A stretch of DNA of 64,000 bases from Thiohalocapsa sp964524185 (GTDB lineage: Bacteria; Pseudomonadota; Gammaproteobacteria; Chromatiales; Chromatiaceae), in the NCBI GenBank assembly GCA_964524185.1, contig CAZGCI010000008.1, forward strand, positions 4,909 to 68,908, given 5' to 3'. Shown here piece after piece: positions 34,631-43,394 of the stretch (positions within the stretch are counted from its first letter, which is position 1; every line of letters begins with the position of its first letter). A program made the translations under genes and the position numbers. The notes under the pieces were generated by a model. That model was given only the letters and a program-made list of their open reading frames with translations, was not told the DNA's origin and did not search any database.

Positions 34631-35113
34631 TCAATAGCGCCCGCCCGTCTTCATCACGTAGTTGCGCAGCTCTGCACTCTCGAGGTTGACCCGCATCAGG
34701 TTCGAATGCGTGATACGGAAGATGGCGCGCATCACTTTGTAGACGAGCCTTGGGTTCGCCTCGACGAGGCCCTCGAAGGCGTCCGGCTCCAGCGTCAGCA
34801 CCACGCTGTCGGTGTGGGTGCAGAGCGCGGCCCTGCGCGGGGAGCCGTCGACGAAGGCGCGCGTGCCGGCGCACTCGCCGATGCGCATCTGGTAAACCGT
34901 CTCTTCTTGGCCGTTCACGGTCTTGCAGACATTGAGCCGGCCCTTGGCCAACACGAACAAGGTGCGCCGAGCTTCGTCCTCCCGCACAAGTGTCTGGTTT
35001 GCCAGCACCGGCTCCAGCCCCATCACGGCGGCAAGGGCCGCACACTCGTCCGGCGTCAGCTCAGCGCCCAGCGATGACGTGGCCAGCGCTTCGGCGGTGT
35101 TCAGCTCGTTCAT
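34631..35113 (-). CDS. Cyclic nucleotide-binding domain protein without DNA-binding domain
   Basis: A 160-residue protein with one Crp-like cNMP-binding fold: GLEPVLANQTLVREDEARRTLFVLAKGRLNVCK, then MRIGECAGTRAFVDGSPRRAALCTHTDSVVLTLEPDAFEGLVEANP. The phosphate-binding cassette is degenerate, so nucleotide binding is uncertain. There is no helix-turn-helix domain after the C-helix, so it is unlikely to be a direct transcription factor. It is followed by a PHP gene on the same strand, perhaps an operon. Its partner is unknown. Confidence 0.8.
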   Translation of the reverse strand: MNELNTAEALATSSLGAELTPDECAALAAVMGLEPVLANQTLVREDEARRTLFVLAKGRLNVCKTVNGQEETVYQMRIGECAGTRAFVDGSPRRAALCTHTDSVVLTLEPDAFEGLVEANPRLVYKVMRAIFRITHSNLMRVNLESAELRNYVMKTGGRY

Positions 35114-35297
35114 GTCGCCTCACCTGAGGTGTCTAAGGGGTACGCGCCGGCATCGCCGGCGACACTGGCCCCGGCGACACTGGACTCAGTGTAACGCGGG
35201 ACTATGACGGCTTGTCGCTCGCCCGGCCGCGGCGGCGGGATCGATCAGCCCGCTGCGCCCGGACGTGCCCGAAGGTGAAAGCAGTGCCTGGATTGTG

Positions 35298-35793
35298 CTA
35301 GACCAAAAGCCGACAGCCACACTCCAGTTCAACGTCAACAGGGGACACCTGGCGCGTGGTCCGATCTTTTCGGACATGCAGAACCAACAGCGTCAGCGGA
35401 TCGAAGACGATGACCTCCTTAGACACCCCGCGAGAGATAAAACGGCGGGCCAATGTCCAGATCTTTTGCTTCGGAGCCCTTGCTGACGACCTCAATGACG
35501 GCTTCGGGCAGCATGGTTAACGCCGAGTCTTGCTCTTCTTCACTGGGCTCTCGGCAAAAGATCGAGATATCCGGCCGCTTCAGGCCATTAGGGAACTGGA
35601 CATAGACACCTACGGCATGGGCGCAGTCATAGCTCGATGGGGTCGCGCCCGTCTTATCGCTGCCTTGCACAATCCTTTCGACGTGTTTTTGGTGGCGATA
35701 GACCGGTTGCGCTTCCCAAATCGGGAGGCCGTTGACGATTTCCAGGCGAATGCCCAGCTCGCTGGCCTGAAGGAGTGTGGGTGATAAGCTCAT
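35298..35793 (-). pseudogene. Uma2-family (DUF820) endonuclease-like gene, frameshifted
   Basis: The first frame (35793 to about 35425) encodes a Uma2-like protein with LKRPDISIFCREP, AVIEVVSKGSEAKDLD and FYLSRGV, then stops at TAA. The continuation KEVIVFDPLTLLVLHVRKD lies in the next frame. Removing one T at the GTCTAAGGAG junction (near 35420) would rejoin them as RGVKEVIVFDP, the normal family sequence. So this is a single-base insertion, either a real lesion or an assembly error. Uma2 proteins have a restriction-endonuclease-like fold and unclear function. The complete product would be about 165 residues. Confidence 0.8.
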
Positions 35794-35895
35794 GGGGTGG
35801 TGATACCTGTCCGCGGTGGCTTGCCTGCTGTGGCTGTTGCGGCGTTCCTGCTGGGTGCGCTGCGCTTGACGCGCCGTCCCGGTTCGGGCGGCAAC

Positions 35896-36435
35896 TCATA
35901 CCGCAACGCCCTGGGCGGTTGGCTGGAGTCGCGCGGCGTCGTAGCCCTGTGCCGTGGCGATGGCCACTGCCTGGTCATAGTCCGCGGTGTCGATGGACGG
36001 CGCCCGCGCAATCAGCCACAACCGCTTTCGGCTCGGTGTGCCCATCAGTGCCCATTGGTAGTCGGGGTCGAGGCCGATGATCCAGAGATCGCCACGAATG
36101 AGCTTGAAGAACTTGAGCACCAGTTTCGCATTGCTCGAATCCGCAGGCTGGACGGTGCCCTTGACCTCGCTGCGGCGCAGCCGCGCCTTGGCGTTATAGG
36201 AGACGGTGTGCACTGTAATGCGCCCGTCGGCACCCTTCGCATAGGTTGCGGTGACGTTCACGGCGCGCTGCCAAGGGCTGTCGGACTCGAGACTGGGCAG
36301 CCTCGCCACTTCGAACCAGGTGCCCAACAGGCGCTCGAGGTCGACCGTCTCGACCGTCTCGGGCGGGCGGCGGGACGCAGTGCCCACGCCCGGGAGTGCG
36401 TTGCGCAAGGCCAAACCGAGTCTTTTCACCATCAT
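35896..36435 (-). CDS. Lipocalin family protein (Blc-like)
   Basis: The 179-residue protein contains the lipocalin GxW motif in LLGTWFEVARLPSLESDSPWQRAVNVTATY, and the later YNAKARLRRSEVKGTVQPADSSNAKLVLKFF and LWIIGLDPDYQWALMGTPSRKRLWLIAR match bacterial Blc. Blc is usually an outer-membrane lipoprotein binding lysophospholipids, but this protein lacks a signal peptide or lipobox in the chosen frame; MMVKRLGLALRN is only weakly hydrophobic. It may be cytoplasmic, or the start may be wrong. It follows no obvious operon partner. Confidence 0.85.
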   Translation of the reverse strand: MMVKRLGLALRNALPGVGTASRRPPETVETVDLERLLGTWFEVARLPSLESDSPWQRAVNVTATYAKGADGRITVHTVSYNAKARLRRSEVKGTVQPADSSNAKLVLKFFKLIRGDLWIIGLDPDYQWALMGTPSRKRLWLIARAPSIDTADYDQAVAIATAQGYDAARLQPTAQGVAV

Positions 36436-36828
36436 CTCCGGGTGGACGCGCAGTGCGCGGGGACTGCCCGCAATCGGTTGTCTGCGCTCAGCCTGCAGCC
36501 GGCGCTGGCAAACGGGCGGACGATGCGACGTGCATGAATCATGCGCCTCGGCGGCGGGAATCCCAAGGCGCGGATAGGCCTCGGGGCTGGCTGGGAGTCA
36601 CACCAGGGGCATCCTCGACCGCCTTGGCGCACCTGTGGCGTGGGACACGGGTCAGCCGTATCCGGCCGGCACGGTTCGCCGGCCCGCGCGTGGCCTGCTG
36701 CCAATGCGATAAGCTAACGTCAGCACAAGACCGACACCTCAGCGCCTGCAGCCACCTCGGGTGACCACAGTCTCGGCGCCAAAGCCCCCGCCGCAGGTCA
36801 GCCCACTCCGAGTTCGACTGTCGTCTTA
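36436..36828. other. Divergent intergenic region, no gene seen
   Basis: About 390 bases between the lipocalin and the TIGR02206 gene. Short frames here have no ribosome site or family resemblance. I see no repeat family or clear hairpin. Confidence 0.3.
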
Positions 36829-37557
36829 ATGCCGACCCAAGCCACCTTTGTCCTGTTTGGCCCTGCGCACCTCTGGGCCGTTGCGCTCATCGTCGTCGTG
36901 GCCGTCACGCTGCCGCTCGCCGTTCGGCGCCTTGTGCCCTCGGCCGTGCAACCCGTTGCCCTGGTGCTGTTCGTGCTGATGGTGGTGCAGGAGGCATTGG
37001 GCCTGGCGCTGAAGCTCGGGCGCCTGGGGCCCTCCGCAGAGGTCCTGCCGCTGCACCTGTGCTCCATGGCCGTGTTCGCAACGGTTTGGACGCTGGTCAC
37101 GCGTTCGCCGCGTGCCTTCGAGCTGGCCTATTTCTGGGCGCTTGCAGGCACCACGCAGGCATTGGCGACACCAGACCTGCGCGCGGGGTTTCCGGATCCG
37201 GCCTTTCTGGCCTTTTTCGCCGGGCACGGGTTCCTGATCGTGGGCGTGCTGTACGCGACACTGGCGCTCGGGCTTCGGCCGACGCCCATGTCCATCGTCC
37301 GCGTCGCGCTCACCACGCTGGTGCTGGCGGTGCTGGTGTTCGGCGTCAACCTCGCACTCGGGACCAACTTCTTCTACCTGATGGCCAAGCCCCCCGGCGC
37401 CTCACTGCTGGACTGGTTCGGCCCCTGGCCCTGGTATTGGCTCGGCCTGGTGGGGGCGTCCCTGGCATCCTTTGCGGTGCTCTACGCGCCCTTCTTCGTC
37501 CTGGACCGACTGGACCGGGGCCGGCGGGCCGCCCGGCCAGCGGCCTCGGCTGGGTAG
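36829..37557 (+). CDS. TIGR02206 family (YwaF-like) membrane protein
   Basis: A 242-residue integral membrane protein with about seven hydrophobic helices. LPLHLCSMAVFATVWTL and FGVNLALGTNFFYLMAKPPGASLLDWFGPWPWYWL are the hallmark segments of TIGR02206 proteins, whose function is unknown. The protein starts at ATG 36829 in MPTQATFVLFGPAHLW, where a His in the first helix is conserved in the family, and ends in a basic tail (RRAARPAASAG). The gene stands alone. Confidence 0.85.
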   Translation: MPTQATFVLFGPAHLWAVALIVVVAVTLPLAVRRLVPSAVQPVALVLFVLMVVQEALGLALKLGRLGPSAEVLPLHLCSMAVFATVWTLVTRSPRAFELAYFWALAGTTQALATPDLRAGFPDPAFLAFFAGHGFLIVGVLYATLALGLRPTPMSIVRVALTTLVLAVLVFGVNLALGTNFFYLMAKPPGASLLDWFGPWPWYWLGLVGASLASFAVLYAPFFVLDRLDRGRRAARPAASAG

Positions 37558-37866
37558 CGCGCCAAGGCGGGGCCTTGGAGCTATGCAGCGCTGATGCAGA
37601 AGGGCTTGAAGCATGGCTGCTCACTGGCTATTGCTGGAACCAAACTCATCGCGCGCGGGCCAGCCGTCAGGCAATAGGGGTGCGCGACGCCCTAGGGTTT
37701 TCTGCTTACGAGCGCGCGATCCACCACAAGGCGGTAAGCTTGAAGCTACTTCTTTGGGTGGGCACGGTTTTTGTGGCCAAGCGTGCCCTGAATCCGGACG
37801 ATCCACCGGCCAGCGTCCGGAGCAGCACCGGGATTGCTGCAGGGCCGGTCAGGCCGGTCAGACCGT
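37558..37866. other. Convergent intergenic region, no gene seen
   Basis: About 310 bases between two convergent genes, ending in a short direct repeat of CAGGCCGGTCAGGCCG/ACCGTTCAGGCC near 37845-37872. No gene or terminator was recognised. Confidence 0.3.
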
Positions 37867-39420
37867 TCAGGCCACCAGGCGCACCACGCCGCCACGGCGT
37901 GGGTCACCGGCGCCGTGCAGGTTGCCGGCGGCGTCTATGCCCACGCTGTGGGCGCCGCCGAAGAAGACGTTCTGCGCCCGCCACACCTGCAGTCGCGGCC
38001 AGTGCGCCGCGAGCGCCTGGAGGGTACCTTCCGCCACCGGCGGCTCAAGGCTCAGCGCGCCGTCCTCCAGGTGCAGCCGGGGGGCGGACACGGCGTCCGG
38101 GAGTGGCAGTTGCAGGTCGATGCGGTTCACCAGCACCTGCAGGATGGCGCTGCGAATGCGGTTGGAGCCGCTGGAGCCCGTCACTGTCCAGCCGCCCTCG
38201 GCGTGGGCCACCAGCGTGGGGCACATCATAGAGCCGACGCGCGTATCCGCGGGCCATTGGTGGAAGCCGCCGCCGGCGAGGTCCGACTCCCCCAGCATGT
38301 TGTTCATGATGATGCCGGTGCCGGGCAGTACATAGCCGGCGCCCTCGCCGTTGGAGAGCGTCAGGCTCGCCAGGTTGCCGTCAGTGTCGGCGATGCTGAT
38401 CTGCGTGGTGCCGCGGCGAAAGAGCAGGGGTTGCAGCCCGAGCGCCTCGACGCGGGCCGACAGCCGGCCGCGCTGCCCGGCGCGCTCCGTGGCGCCCGGC
38501 AGTTGCCCGGGGGCGAGGGCCGCGCGGACGTCGGCGGTCGCCGCCATGGCCGTTGCGAGCGCCAGGCGGTGCGCGGGGCTGCCGAAGGCGGTGTTGTCGA
38601 GGGGGATCTCCGAGAGTAGCTCCAGCGTCAGCGCCAACAGGGCGCCGCCGACGGAGGGCGGCGGGTTGAGGAATAGGCGCGCGTCGCGGTAGTCCAGCGT
38701 CAGGGGCGGGCGGGTCTCGACCCGGTAGCCGGACAAGTCGGCGACGGTGAGATGCCCGCCGCCCGCCACACAGTCCGCCGCCAGTTGCTCCGCCCAAGGA
38801 CCGCCGTGGAGCAAGGCAGGACCTGCGTCCGCCAGCGCCTGCAGCGCCGTTGCGAAATCCGGCCAGGGCACCTGCTCGCCGACGGCAGCGAGCCGCTGCG
38901 GCTGCGCCGGTGATGCGAACCGCGCGAAGGTGCTCGCGTCTGCCCGTAGGATGGGCTCGACGATGGCAGCGATGCCGCGCTGCACGGCGTTCACCGTGAC
39001 GCCCCGTCTGGCGAGGGACTGCGCCGGCGCGAGCAGATCGGCAATGGATAAGCGGCACAAGCGCTCGTGTATCGCAAACAGCCCCGCCACTGCGCCAGGC
39101 GTGGCCATGGCGCCCCGGCCGATGTGGAACTCCTGGGTGGCGTCGCCGAAGTCGGCGTGCACCGGGTAGAAGTCCAGCCCGGCGGTCGGCGCCTGACTGC
39201 GTGGTGTCTGGGTGAAGAAGTCGAGCACCAAGGGTGTCTCGCCCGCGGGCCGCGCATGCAAAAAGCCGCCGCCGCCCAGGGAGGCGAGCACCGGCTCCGC
39301 GACGCAGGCGGCCGCGAGCGCCGCCACGGCGCCATCGAAGGCGTTGCCGCCGGCACCGATCGCCGCCGCCGCCGCGGCTGCGGTGTCTGGATGGCCGGCG
39401 GCGACGATGGCGCGGGGCAT
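37867..39420 (-). CDS. ggt: Gamma-glutamyltransferase family protein
   Basis: A 517-residue member of the GGT Ntn-hydrolase family. The autoprocessing/catalytic Thr is around residue 337 in GTTQISIADTDGNLAS, followed by LSNGEGAGYVLPGTGIIMNNMLGE; GRGAMATPGAVAG and the N-terminal GHPDTAAAAAAAIGAGGNAFDGAVAA are also typical. GGT normally enters the periplasm and splits glutathione, but no signal peptide is visible here: the sequence starts straight at the conserved region. It may be a cytosolic GGT-like acyltransferase or amidase. No neighbouring gene hints at substrate. Confidence 0.85.
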   Translation of the reverse strand: MPRAIVAAGHPDTAAAAAAAIGAGGNAFDGAVAALAAACVAEPVLASLGGGGFLHARPAGETPLVLDFFTQTPRSQAPTAGLDFYPVHADFGDATQEFHIGRGAMATPGAVAGLFAIHERLCRLSIADLLAPAQSLARRGVTVNAVQRGIAAIVEPILRADASTFARFASPAQPQRLAAVGEQVPWPDFATALQALADAGPALLHGGPWAEQLAADCVAGGGHLTVADLSGYRVETRPPLTLDYRDARLFLNPPPSVGGALLALTLELLSEIPLDNTAFGSPAHRLALATAMAATADVRAALAPGQLPGATERAGQRGRLSARVEALGLQPLLFRRGTTQISIADTDGNLASLTLSNGEGAGYVLPGTGIIMNNMLGESDLAGGGFHQWPADTRVGSMMCPTLVAHAEGGWTVTGSSGSNRIRSAILQVLVNRIDLQLPLPDAVSAPRLHLEDGALSLEPPVAEGTLQALAAHWPRLQVWRAQNVFFGGAHSVGIDAAGNLHGAGDPRRGGVVRLVA

Positions 39421-40013
39421 GGCAGCGACAGTGGATGATCGTGGATGACGGGGGCTGTGTGCGGTGGCGGGCCCCTTGAGCGGCGGGTTGCGCCGTCCGG
39501 GGCGGTGATGCCGCTTGATGATCTTAGTGGCAGTTCAGAAACGACATGAACATGACCGCAGACGGAAGCAAACCAAGAAAAGCGCGAAGTACGCGAAAGT
39601 CATCTGGATCTTGCGTGCATCACCGGAACTTACGCGCTTTTCGCGTGTTTCGGAGTTAAGAGAAGAAGGACTGCTTATTGTTGAGTCGTTTCTTCACTGG
39701 CAGCCCCGGGCAGCGCCGCTGCGGGCTGGGGAGCATGCGGCCTGCTGGGTGGGCATGGTTTTCCGGCCCACGCGTGCGGACTGGGGCGCCGTGTTTTCCG
39801 GTACCGTTCGTCTTTTTGGCGTACCTGGCCAACAGTAGGATGGCGAGTACATCGAAATCTCATGACACGCTGCGGCAACGGAGGCGAAGCAACCCGTGAC
39901 GCACCAACGCGGTCCAGTTTCTTTCCGCTCCGCGGGGGCACTCGGGGCGTGCCGACGCTTTGAGCCGCGGCGGGTGGGGGCGGTTGTTGCGCCCACGCGT
40001 GCGGACGGGCGCT
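39421..40013. other. Intergenic region rich in repeats
   Basis: Almost 600 bases without a supported gene. It holds repeat B copy 3 (39533-39690), a relative of repeat C (39754-39769), and a direct repeat CCCACGCGTGCGGAC at 39768-39782 and 39990-40004, the latter just before the kinase start. Confidence 0.6.
39533..39690 (+). repeat. Dispersed palindromic repeat B, copy 3
   Basis: It begins GTTCAGAAACGACATGAACA and follows the same layout as the copies at 3566 and 13222, ending near CTGCTTATTGTTGAGTCGTT. It is more diverged than copies 1 and 2. Confidence 0.8.
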
Positions 40014-40988
40014 ATGTCGGATGACTCTACGCAACACGGAGCGCAGCGCGGGGCTGTCCTCGGTGTGGGCATCGCGACGCTCGATATCGTCAACCGCGTG
40101 GCCGCGTACCCGGCCGAGGATGCCGAGGTACGCGCGCTGGAACAGCGCAGGGTGCGCGGCGGCAACTGCGCCAACACCCTGGACGTGCTGGCCCAGCTCG
40201 GCCGCGCCTGCGCCTGGGTGGGGACGTTGGCGGGGGATGGCGGTGCTGAGGTCATCACCGCCGAGCTGGCCGCGCGGGGCATTGATCATCGCCATGCCAA
40301 GCGCCTCAGCGGCGGGGTGACGCCCACCTCCTACATTGCGCTGAGCCGCGCCACCGGCAGCCGCACCATCGTCCATTACCGCGATCTGCCCGAGCTGACC
40401 GCGGCGGATTTCGCCGGCGTGCCGCTGGCTGGCTGGCGCTGGATGCACTTCGAGGGCCGCAACCCCCAGGAGACGGCGCAGATGATGGCCCGCGTGCGGC
40501 GGGAGCGTCCGGATCTGCCCGTGTCCGTGGAAATCGAGAAGCCGCGGGAGGGCATCGAGGCGCTCTTCTCGGGTGCGGATGTGCTGATCTTCGCGCGGGC
40601 CTATGTACAGGCCGTGGCGGACGACGCCGATGCGGATCCGCGGGCCTTCCTGCGCGGCGTCGTCGGCCGCACGACTGCTCAGCTCTGTCTGCTGCCCTGG
40701 GGTGCGGAGGGCGCCTATGGGCTGGCCGTCGGCGCGCAGGCACCGGTGTTCGCGCCGGCCTACCCGCCGCCCGTGCTGCGGGACAGCCTCGGCGCCGGGG
40801 ATGTCTTCAATGCGGCGGTCATCGACGGGCTGCTTGCCTGCTGTGCGCAGGACCGCAGCCTCGCCGCCGCCACCGCCGATGCCGCCCTGACTGGGCTGTT
40901 GGCGCGAGCCAATCGGCTGGCGGGCCTCAAGTGTGGTCGCGACGGGCTGGACGGCCTCGCGGCGGCTTGGGCCGCGGCGCGGGGGTGA
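40014..40988 (+). CDS. Ketohexokinase-like PfkB-family kinase
   Basis: The 324-residue sugar kinase has the PfkB signature DSLGAGDVFNAAVIDGLL (catalytic Asp of GAGD) near residue 262 and the GGNCANTLDVLAQLG sugar-binding segment. Several stretches closely follow animal ketohexokinase (fructokinase): GIATLDIVNRVAAYPAEDAEVRALEQRRVRGGN, WRWMHFEGRNPQETAQM, VSVEIEKPREGIEALF and GLKCGRDGLDGL. It probably phosphorylates fructose or another ketose at C1, but ribokinase-type specificity cannot be excluded. ATG 40014 begins MSDDSTQHG; a longer frame to 39960 enters a repeat. It converges with the methyltransferase gene at 41008. Confidence 0.82.
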   Translation: MSDDSTQHGAQRGAVLGVGIATLDIVNRVAAYPAEDAEVRALEQRRVRGGNCANTLDVLAQLGRACAWVGTLAGDGGAEVITAELAARGIDHRHAKRLSGGVTPTSYIALSRATGSRTIVHYRDLPELTAADFAGVPLAGWRWMHFEGRNPQETAQMMARVRRERPDLPVSVEIEKPREGIEALFSGADVLIFARAYVQAVADDADADPRAFLRGVVGRTTAQLCLLPWGAEGAYGLAVGAQAPVFAPAYPPPVLRDSLGAGDVFNAAVIDGLLACCAQDRSLAAATADAALTGLLARANRLAGLKCGRDGLDGLAAAWAAARG

Positions 40989-41007
40989 CCTGTCACGATG
41001 CCCTGCG

Positions 41008-41616
41008 TCAGCGCCGCGCCAGTGCCACCGTGTAGTGCGGACCTTGCTTGAGCTTGTCGTAGTTACCGAAGACCTCTCGCAAGTGGCGTTTCATGAAGTC
41101 CCTCAGCCCATTCACCGTCACCACATAGAGCTGCCCGTCGCGGTTGAGCCGGGCGTGGGCGTCGTGGAGCAGGATGGTCAGGAGCTCCTTGCCTACCTTG
41201 GCGGGGATATTGCTCGCAATGAGGTCGAAGCGCCGGGCCGGCTCGATGTGCGCAAAGCCGTTGCTGAGCTGTGCTTCGGCATTGCCCAGGCCGTTCAGCG
41301 CGGCATTGCGCCGGGCAAACTCCACAGCCACGAAGTCCTTGTCCACCATCAGCGTGCGCCCGGCGGGGGCCAGCGCCGCCAGTGCGCAGCCGATGGCGCC
41401 GTAACCGCAGCCGAGGTCTAGGCAATCGGCCGCTTCCGCCACCGTCACGTGGCGCAGCAGCAGCGCCGTGCCGGCGTCGATCTCCCGCGGTGAGAAGAGG
41501 CCCCAGGTGGACTCGAAGCGCAGGCGCCGGTCGGCCAGCCCGGCCTCGAAGCGGATGGGGGCGCGCAGGGCGGCAAGGGCGTTGTCCGACAGGGTCCGCT
41601 GGGGTGTCGAGGGCAT
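41008..41616 (-). CDS. RsmC-like class I methyltransferase
   Basis: A 202-residue protein similar to the C-terminal domain of 16S rRNA G1207 methyltransferase RsmC. FESTWGLFSPREIDAGTALLLRHV, motif I LDLGCGYGAIG, and FDLIASNIPAKVGKELLT are visible. The catalytic NPPF/NPPFH motif of RNA guanine-N2 methyltransferases appears here as SNIPAKVG, a variation that is known in a branch of related enzymes and leaves specificity open. The N-terminal RsmC domain is missing. It is oriented opposite to the hup/hyp genes and converges with the kinase gene. Confidence 0.8.
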   Translation of the reverse strand: MPSTPQRTLSDNALAALRAPIRFEAGLADRRLRFESTWGLFSPREIDAGTALLLRHVTVAEAADCLDLGCGYGAIGCALAALAPAGRTLMVDKDFVAVEFARRNAALNGLGNAEAQLSNGFAHIEPARRFDLIASNIPAKVGKELLTILLHDAHARLNRDGQLYVVTVNGLRDFMKRHLREVFGNYDKLKQGPHYTVALARR

Positions 41617-41728
41617 CGGCGGGGGCAGGTTGGTGAAAGCCCGCAGTTTACATGGCCATGTGGTGGGGGATCGTCATCTACACTCGTCGGTCAACAGCTT
41701 AGGCGCCCCCAACGTTACAGCCCTACCC

Positions 41729-43045
41729 GTGTCCGACCTCGCCGGCCAAATCGACATCCGCCTGACGCTGGGCGGCAGCCCCGCCGTGTGCATCGGCTCC
41801 AGCCGACCGCTGATGGCACCTAGGGTGTTTGCCGGTAAGTCGCTCGCCACCGTGACGGGCCAGTTGCCGCTGCTGTTCAGTGTTTGCGGCACGGCCCAGT
41901 CTGTGGCCTGTGCCAACGCCTGCGAAGCTGCCCTGGGGCTGGTGCCTGCGCCCTCCGCCCGTTGGGCCCGCGCCCTGCTGCTGCGGGCCGAGACCGTGAA
42001 GGAGCACCTGTGGCGGCTCCTGCTGGACTGGCCCATGGCCCTAGCCCGTCTGCAGACGGCCCCGGCGGCGGACCTGTCGGCGCTGAGTGCCGAGCGTGCG
42101 GCCGCCATGGCGGGTGTCATGCGCGCTTTTCTGCAACTGCGCGCCGCACTCACCCGCGGCGGGGATCCGTTCCTGCCTGGCGCCGGCGGCATCCGGCCGC
42201 CGGCGGATGGGGTCGCGTCCGCCTGCCGGCTGCTGGTGGATACGGCCGCGGCGCAGGTCTTCGGGGCTATGCCGGCGGAGTGGCTCGCCACCACCGCCAC
42301 CGCGGCAGCGCTGCAGGATTGGGCCGCGGTGACCCCGAGCACGGGCGCGGCCCTGGTGCAGGCGCTCACGGCGCCCTCGGCGCAAGGGCGGCCGGGCTGC
42401 ACGCTGGCGGAGTTGGGCCGCTCGGAGGTTGGTCCGCTGCCGAGCACTGACGGCGGCCCCGAGAGCCGGCTGCTGCAACGGCTGGCGCCGGCGCTGGCCG
42501 CCGCCGATGCCGATCACTTCGTGGCCCAGCCCACGCTGGACGGCTCACCGGCGGAGACCACGCCCTTTGCCCGGGAGCTCGGCCGTGGCGGCCTGGTGGC
42601 GGACCTCGCCGCGCGCCACGGCAACGGGCTGCTGCCGAGACTCGGCGCCTTGTTGGCGGAGCTGGCGCGCGATACTGCCTTGCTGGCAGCGCCGGAGGCC
42701 ATGGACGTGCCGGCGGCTGCGGCGCTGGCGGTGGCCGCGGAGCCAGCTGTGCGCGTCGGTCTAGGCGCAGCACCGGCGGCCCGGGGGCTCCTCGTGCATC
42801 GGGTGGTTGTGGACGCCGGGTCTGCCGCCGACGCCGTCTGCGTGCGGGGCTACCGGATCCTGGCGCCGACGGAGTGGAACTTCCATCCGGCAGGCGTCGT
42901 CGCCGCCGGCCTCAACGCCATCGCCAACGCGGGGGGATTGGTGTCTGATCCCCGGTCTGGGGACCCTACTGGTCGGGAGCCCTTGTATCGGCTCCTGGTG
43001 ACGGCCGTGGACCCCTGCGTCGACTACCGGTTGTCGGTATCCTGA
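41729..43045 (+). CDS. hupK: HupK-like hydrogenase maturation protein
   Basis: About 438 residues related to the nickel hydrogenase large subunit but without the two CxxC nickel ligand pairs. VPAPSARWARALLLRAETVKEHLWRLLLDW and SACRLLVDTAAAQVFG follow the HupK pattern, and the C-terminus holds GLLVHRVVVDAGSAADAVCVRGYRILAPTEWNFHPAGVVAAGLN, matching the APTEWNFHP-type segment of hydrogenase large subunits. HupK is thought to scaffold Fe(CN)2CO assembly for uptake [NiFe] hydrogenase. GTG 41729 is a guess; no clear ribosome site is present. It precedes hypC on the same strand, which supports the call. Confidence 0.75.
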   Translation: MSDLAGQIDIRLTLGGSPAVCIGSSRPLMAPRVFAGKSLATVTGQLPLLFSVCGTAQSVACANACEAALGLVPAPSARWARALLLRAETVKEHLWRLLLDWPMALARLQTAPAADLSALSAERAAAMAGVMRAFLQLRAALTRGGDPFLPGAGGIRPPADGVASACRLLVDTAAAQVFGAMPAEWLATTATAAALQDWAAVTPSTGAALVQALTAPSAQGRPGCTLAELGRSEVGPLPSTDGGPESRLLQRLAPALAAADADHFVAQPTLDGSPAETTPFARELGRGGLVADLAARHGNGLLPRLGALLAELARDTALLAAPEAMDVPAAAALAVAAEPAVRVGLGAAPAARGLLVHRVVVDAGSAADAVCVRGYRILAPTEWNFHPAGVVAAGLNAIANAGGLVSDPRSGDPTGREPLYRLLVTAVDPCVDYRLSVS

Positions 43046-43124
43046 CGGATGGTGCCGGCAGCCAAGCCCATTGGCCGCCCAAAGGCCACTACGCCCAGTG
43101 CACGACTACAGCGCGGAGAAGCCC

Positions 43125-43394
43125 ATGTGCCTTGCCATACCCGCCCAGATCCTTGAGCTGGGTCCCGATGCCGATCAGGCCGTCGTCGCCCTCGGCGGCG
43201 TAAAGAAGTCCGTTTCTCTGGCCTTGGTGGACGACGCCGCGGTGGGTGACTACGTGCTAGTGCACGTGGGCTATGCGCTGAACAAGGTGAGTCCGGAGGA
43301 GGCCGCACGCACGCTGGCGCTGATCCAAGCCGCCGGCGAGCTGGAGCCGATGGACTTCGACCAGGACCTCGCCATGGGGGAGACGCCGCGATGA
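43125..43394 (+). CDS. hypC: Hydrogenase maturation chaperone HypC
   Basis: The 89-residue protein begins MCLAIPAQILEL, with the essential Cys2 that carries the Fe(CN)2CO precursor. GDYVLVHVGYALNKVSPEEAARTLAL is the typical HypC end. HypC/HupF family chaperones shuttle between HypD and the hydrogenase large subunit. ATG 43125 is set by the required MC start; an upstream in-frame extension is rejected. Its stop overlaps the hypD start by four bases (ATGA), as is normal for hypCD. Confidence 0.95.
   Translation: MCLAIPAQILELGPDADQAVVALGGVKKSVSLALVDDAAVGDYVLVHVGYALNKVSPEEAARTLALIQAAGELEPMDFDQDLAMGETPR

Noticed and set aside
39675..40448. Minus-strand frame across the kinase start
   Set aside because: It covers repeats and the antisense of the ketohexokinase-like gene, with no ribosome site or family motif.
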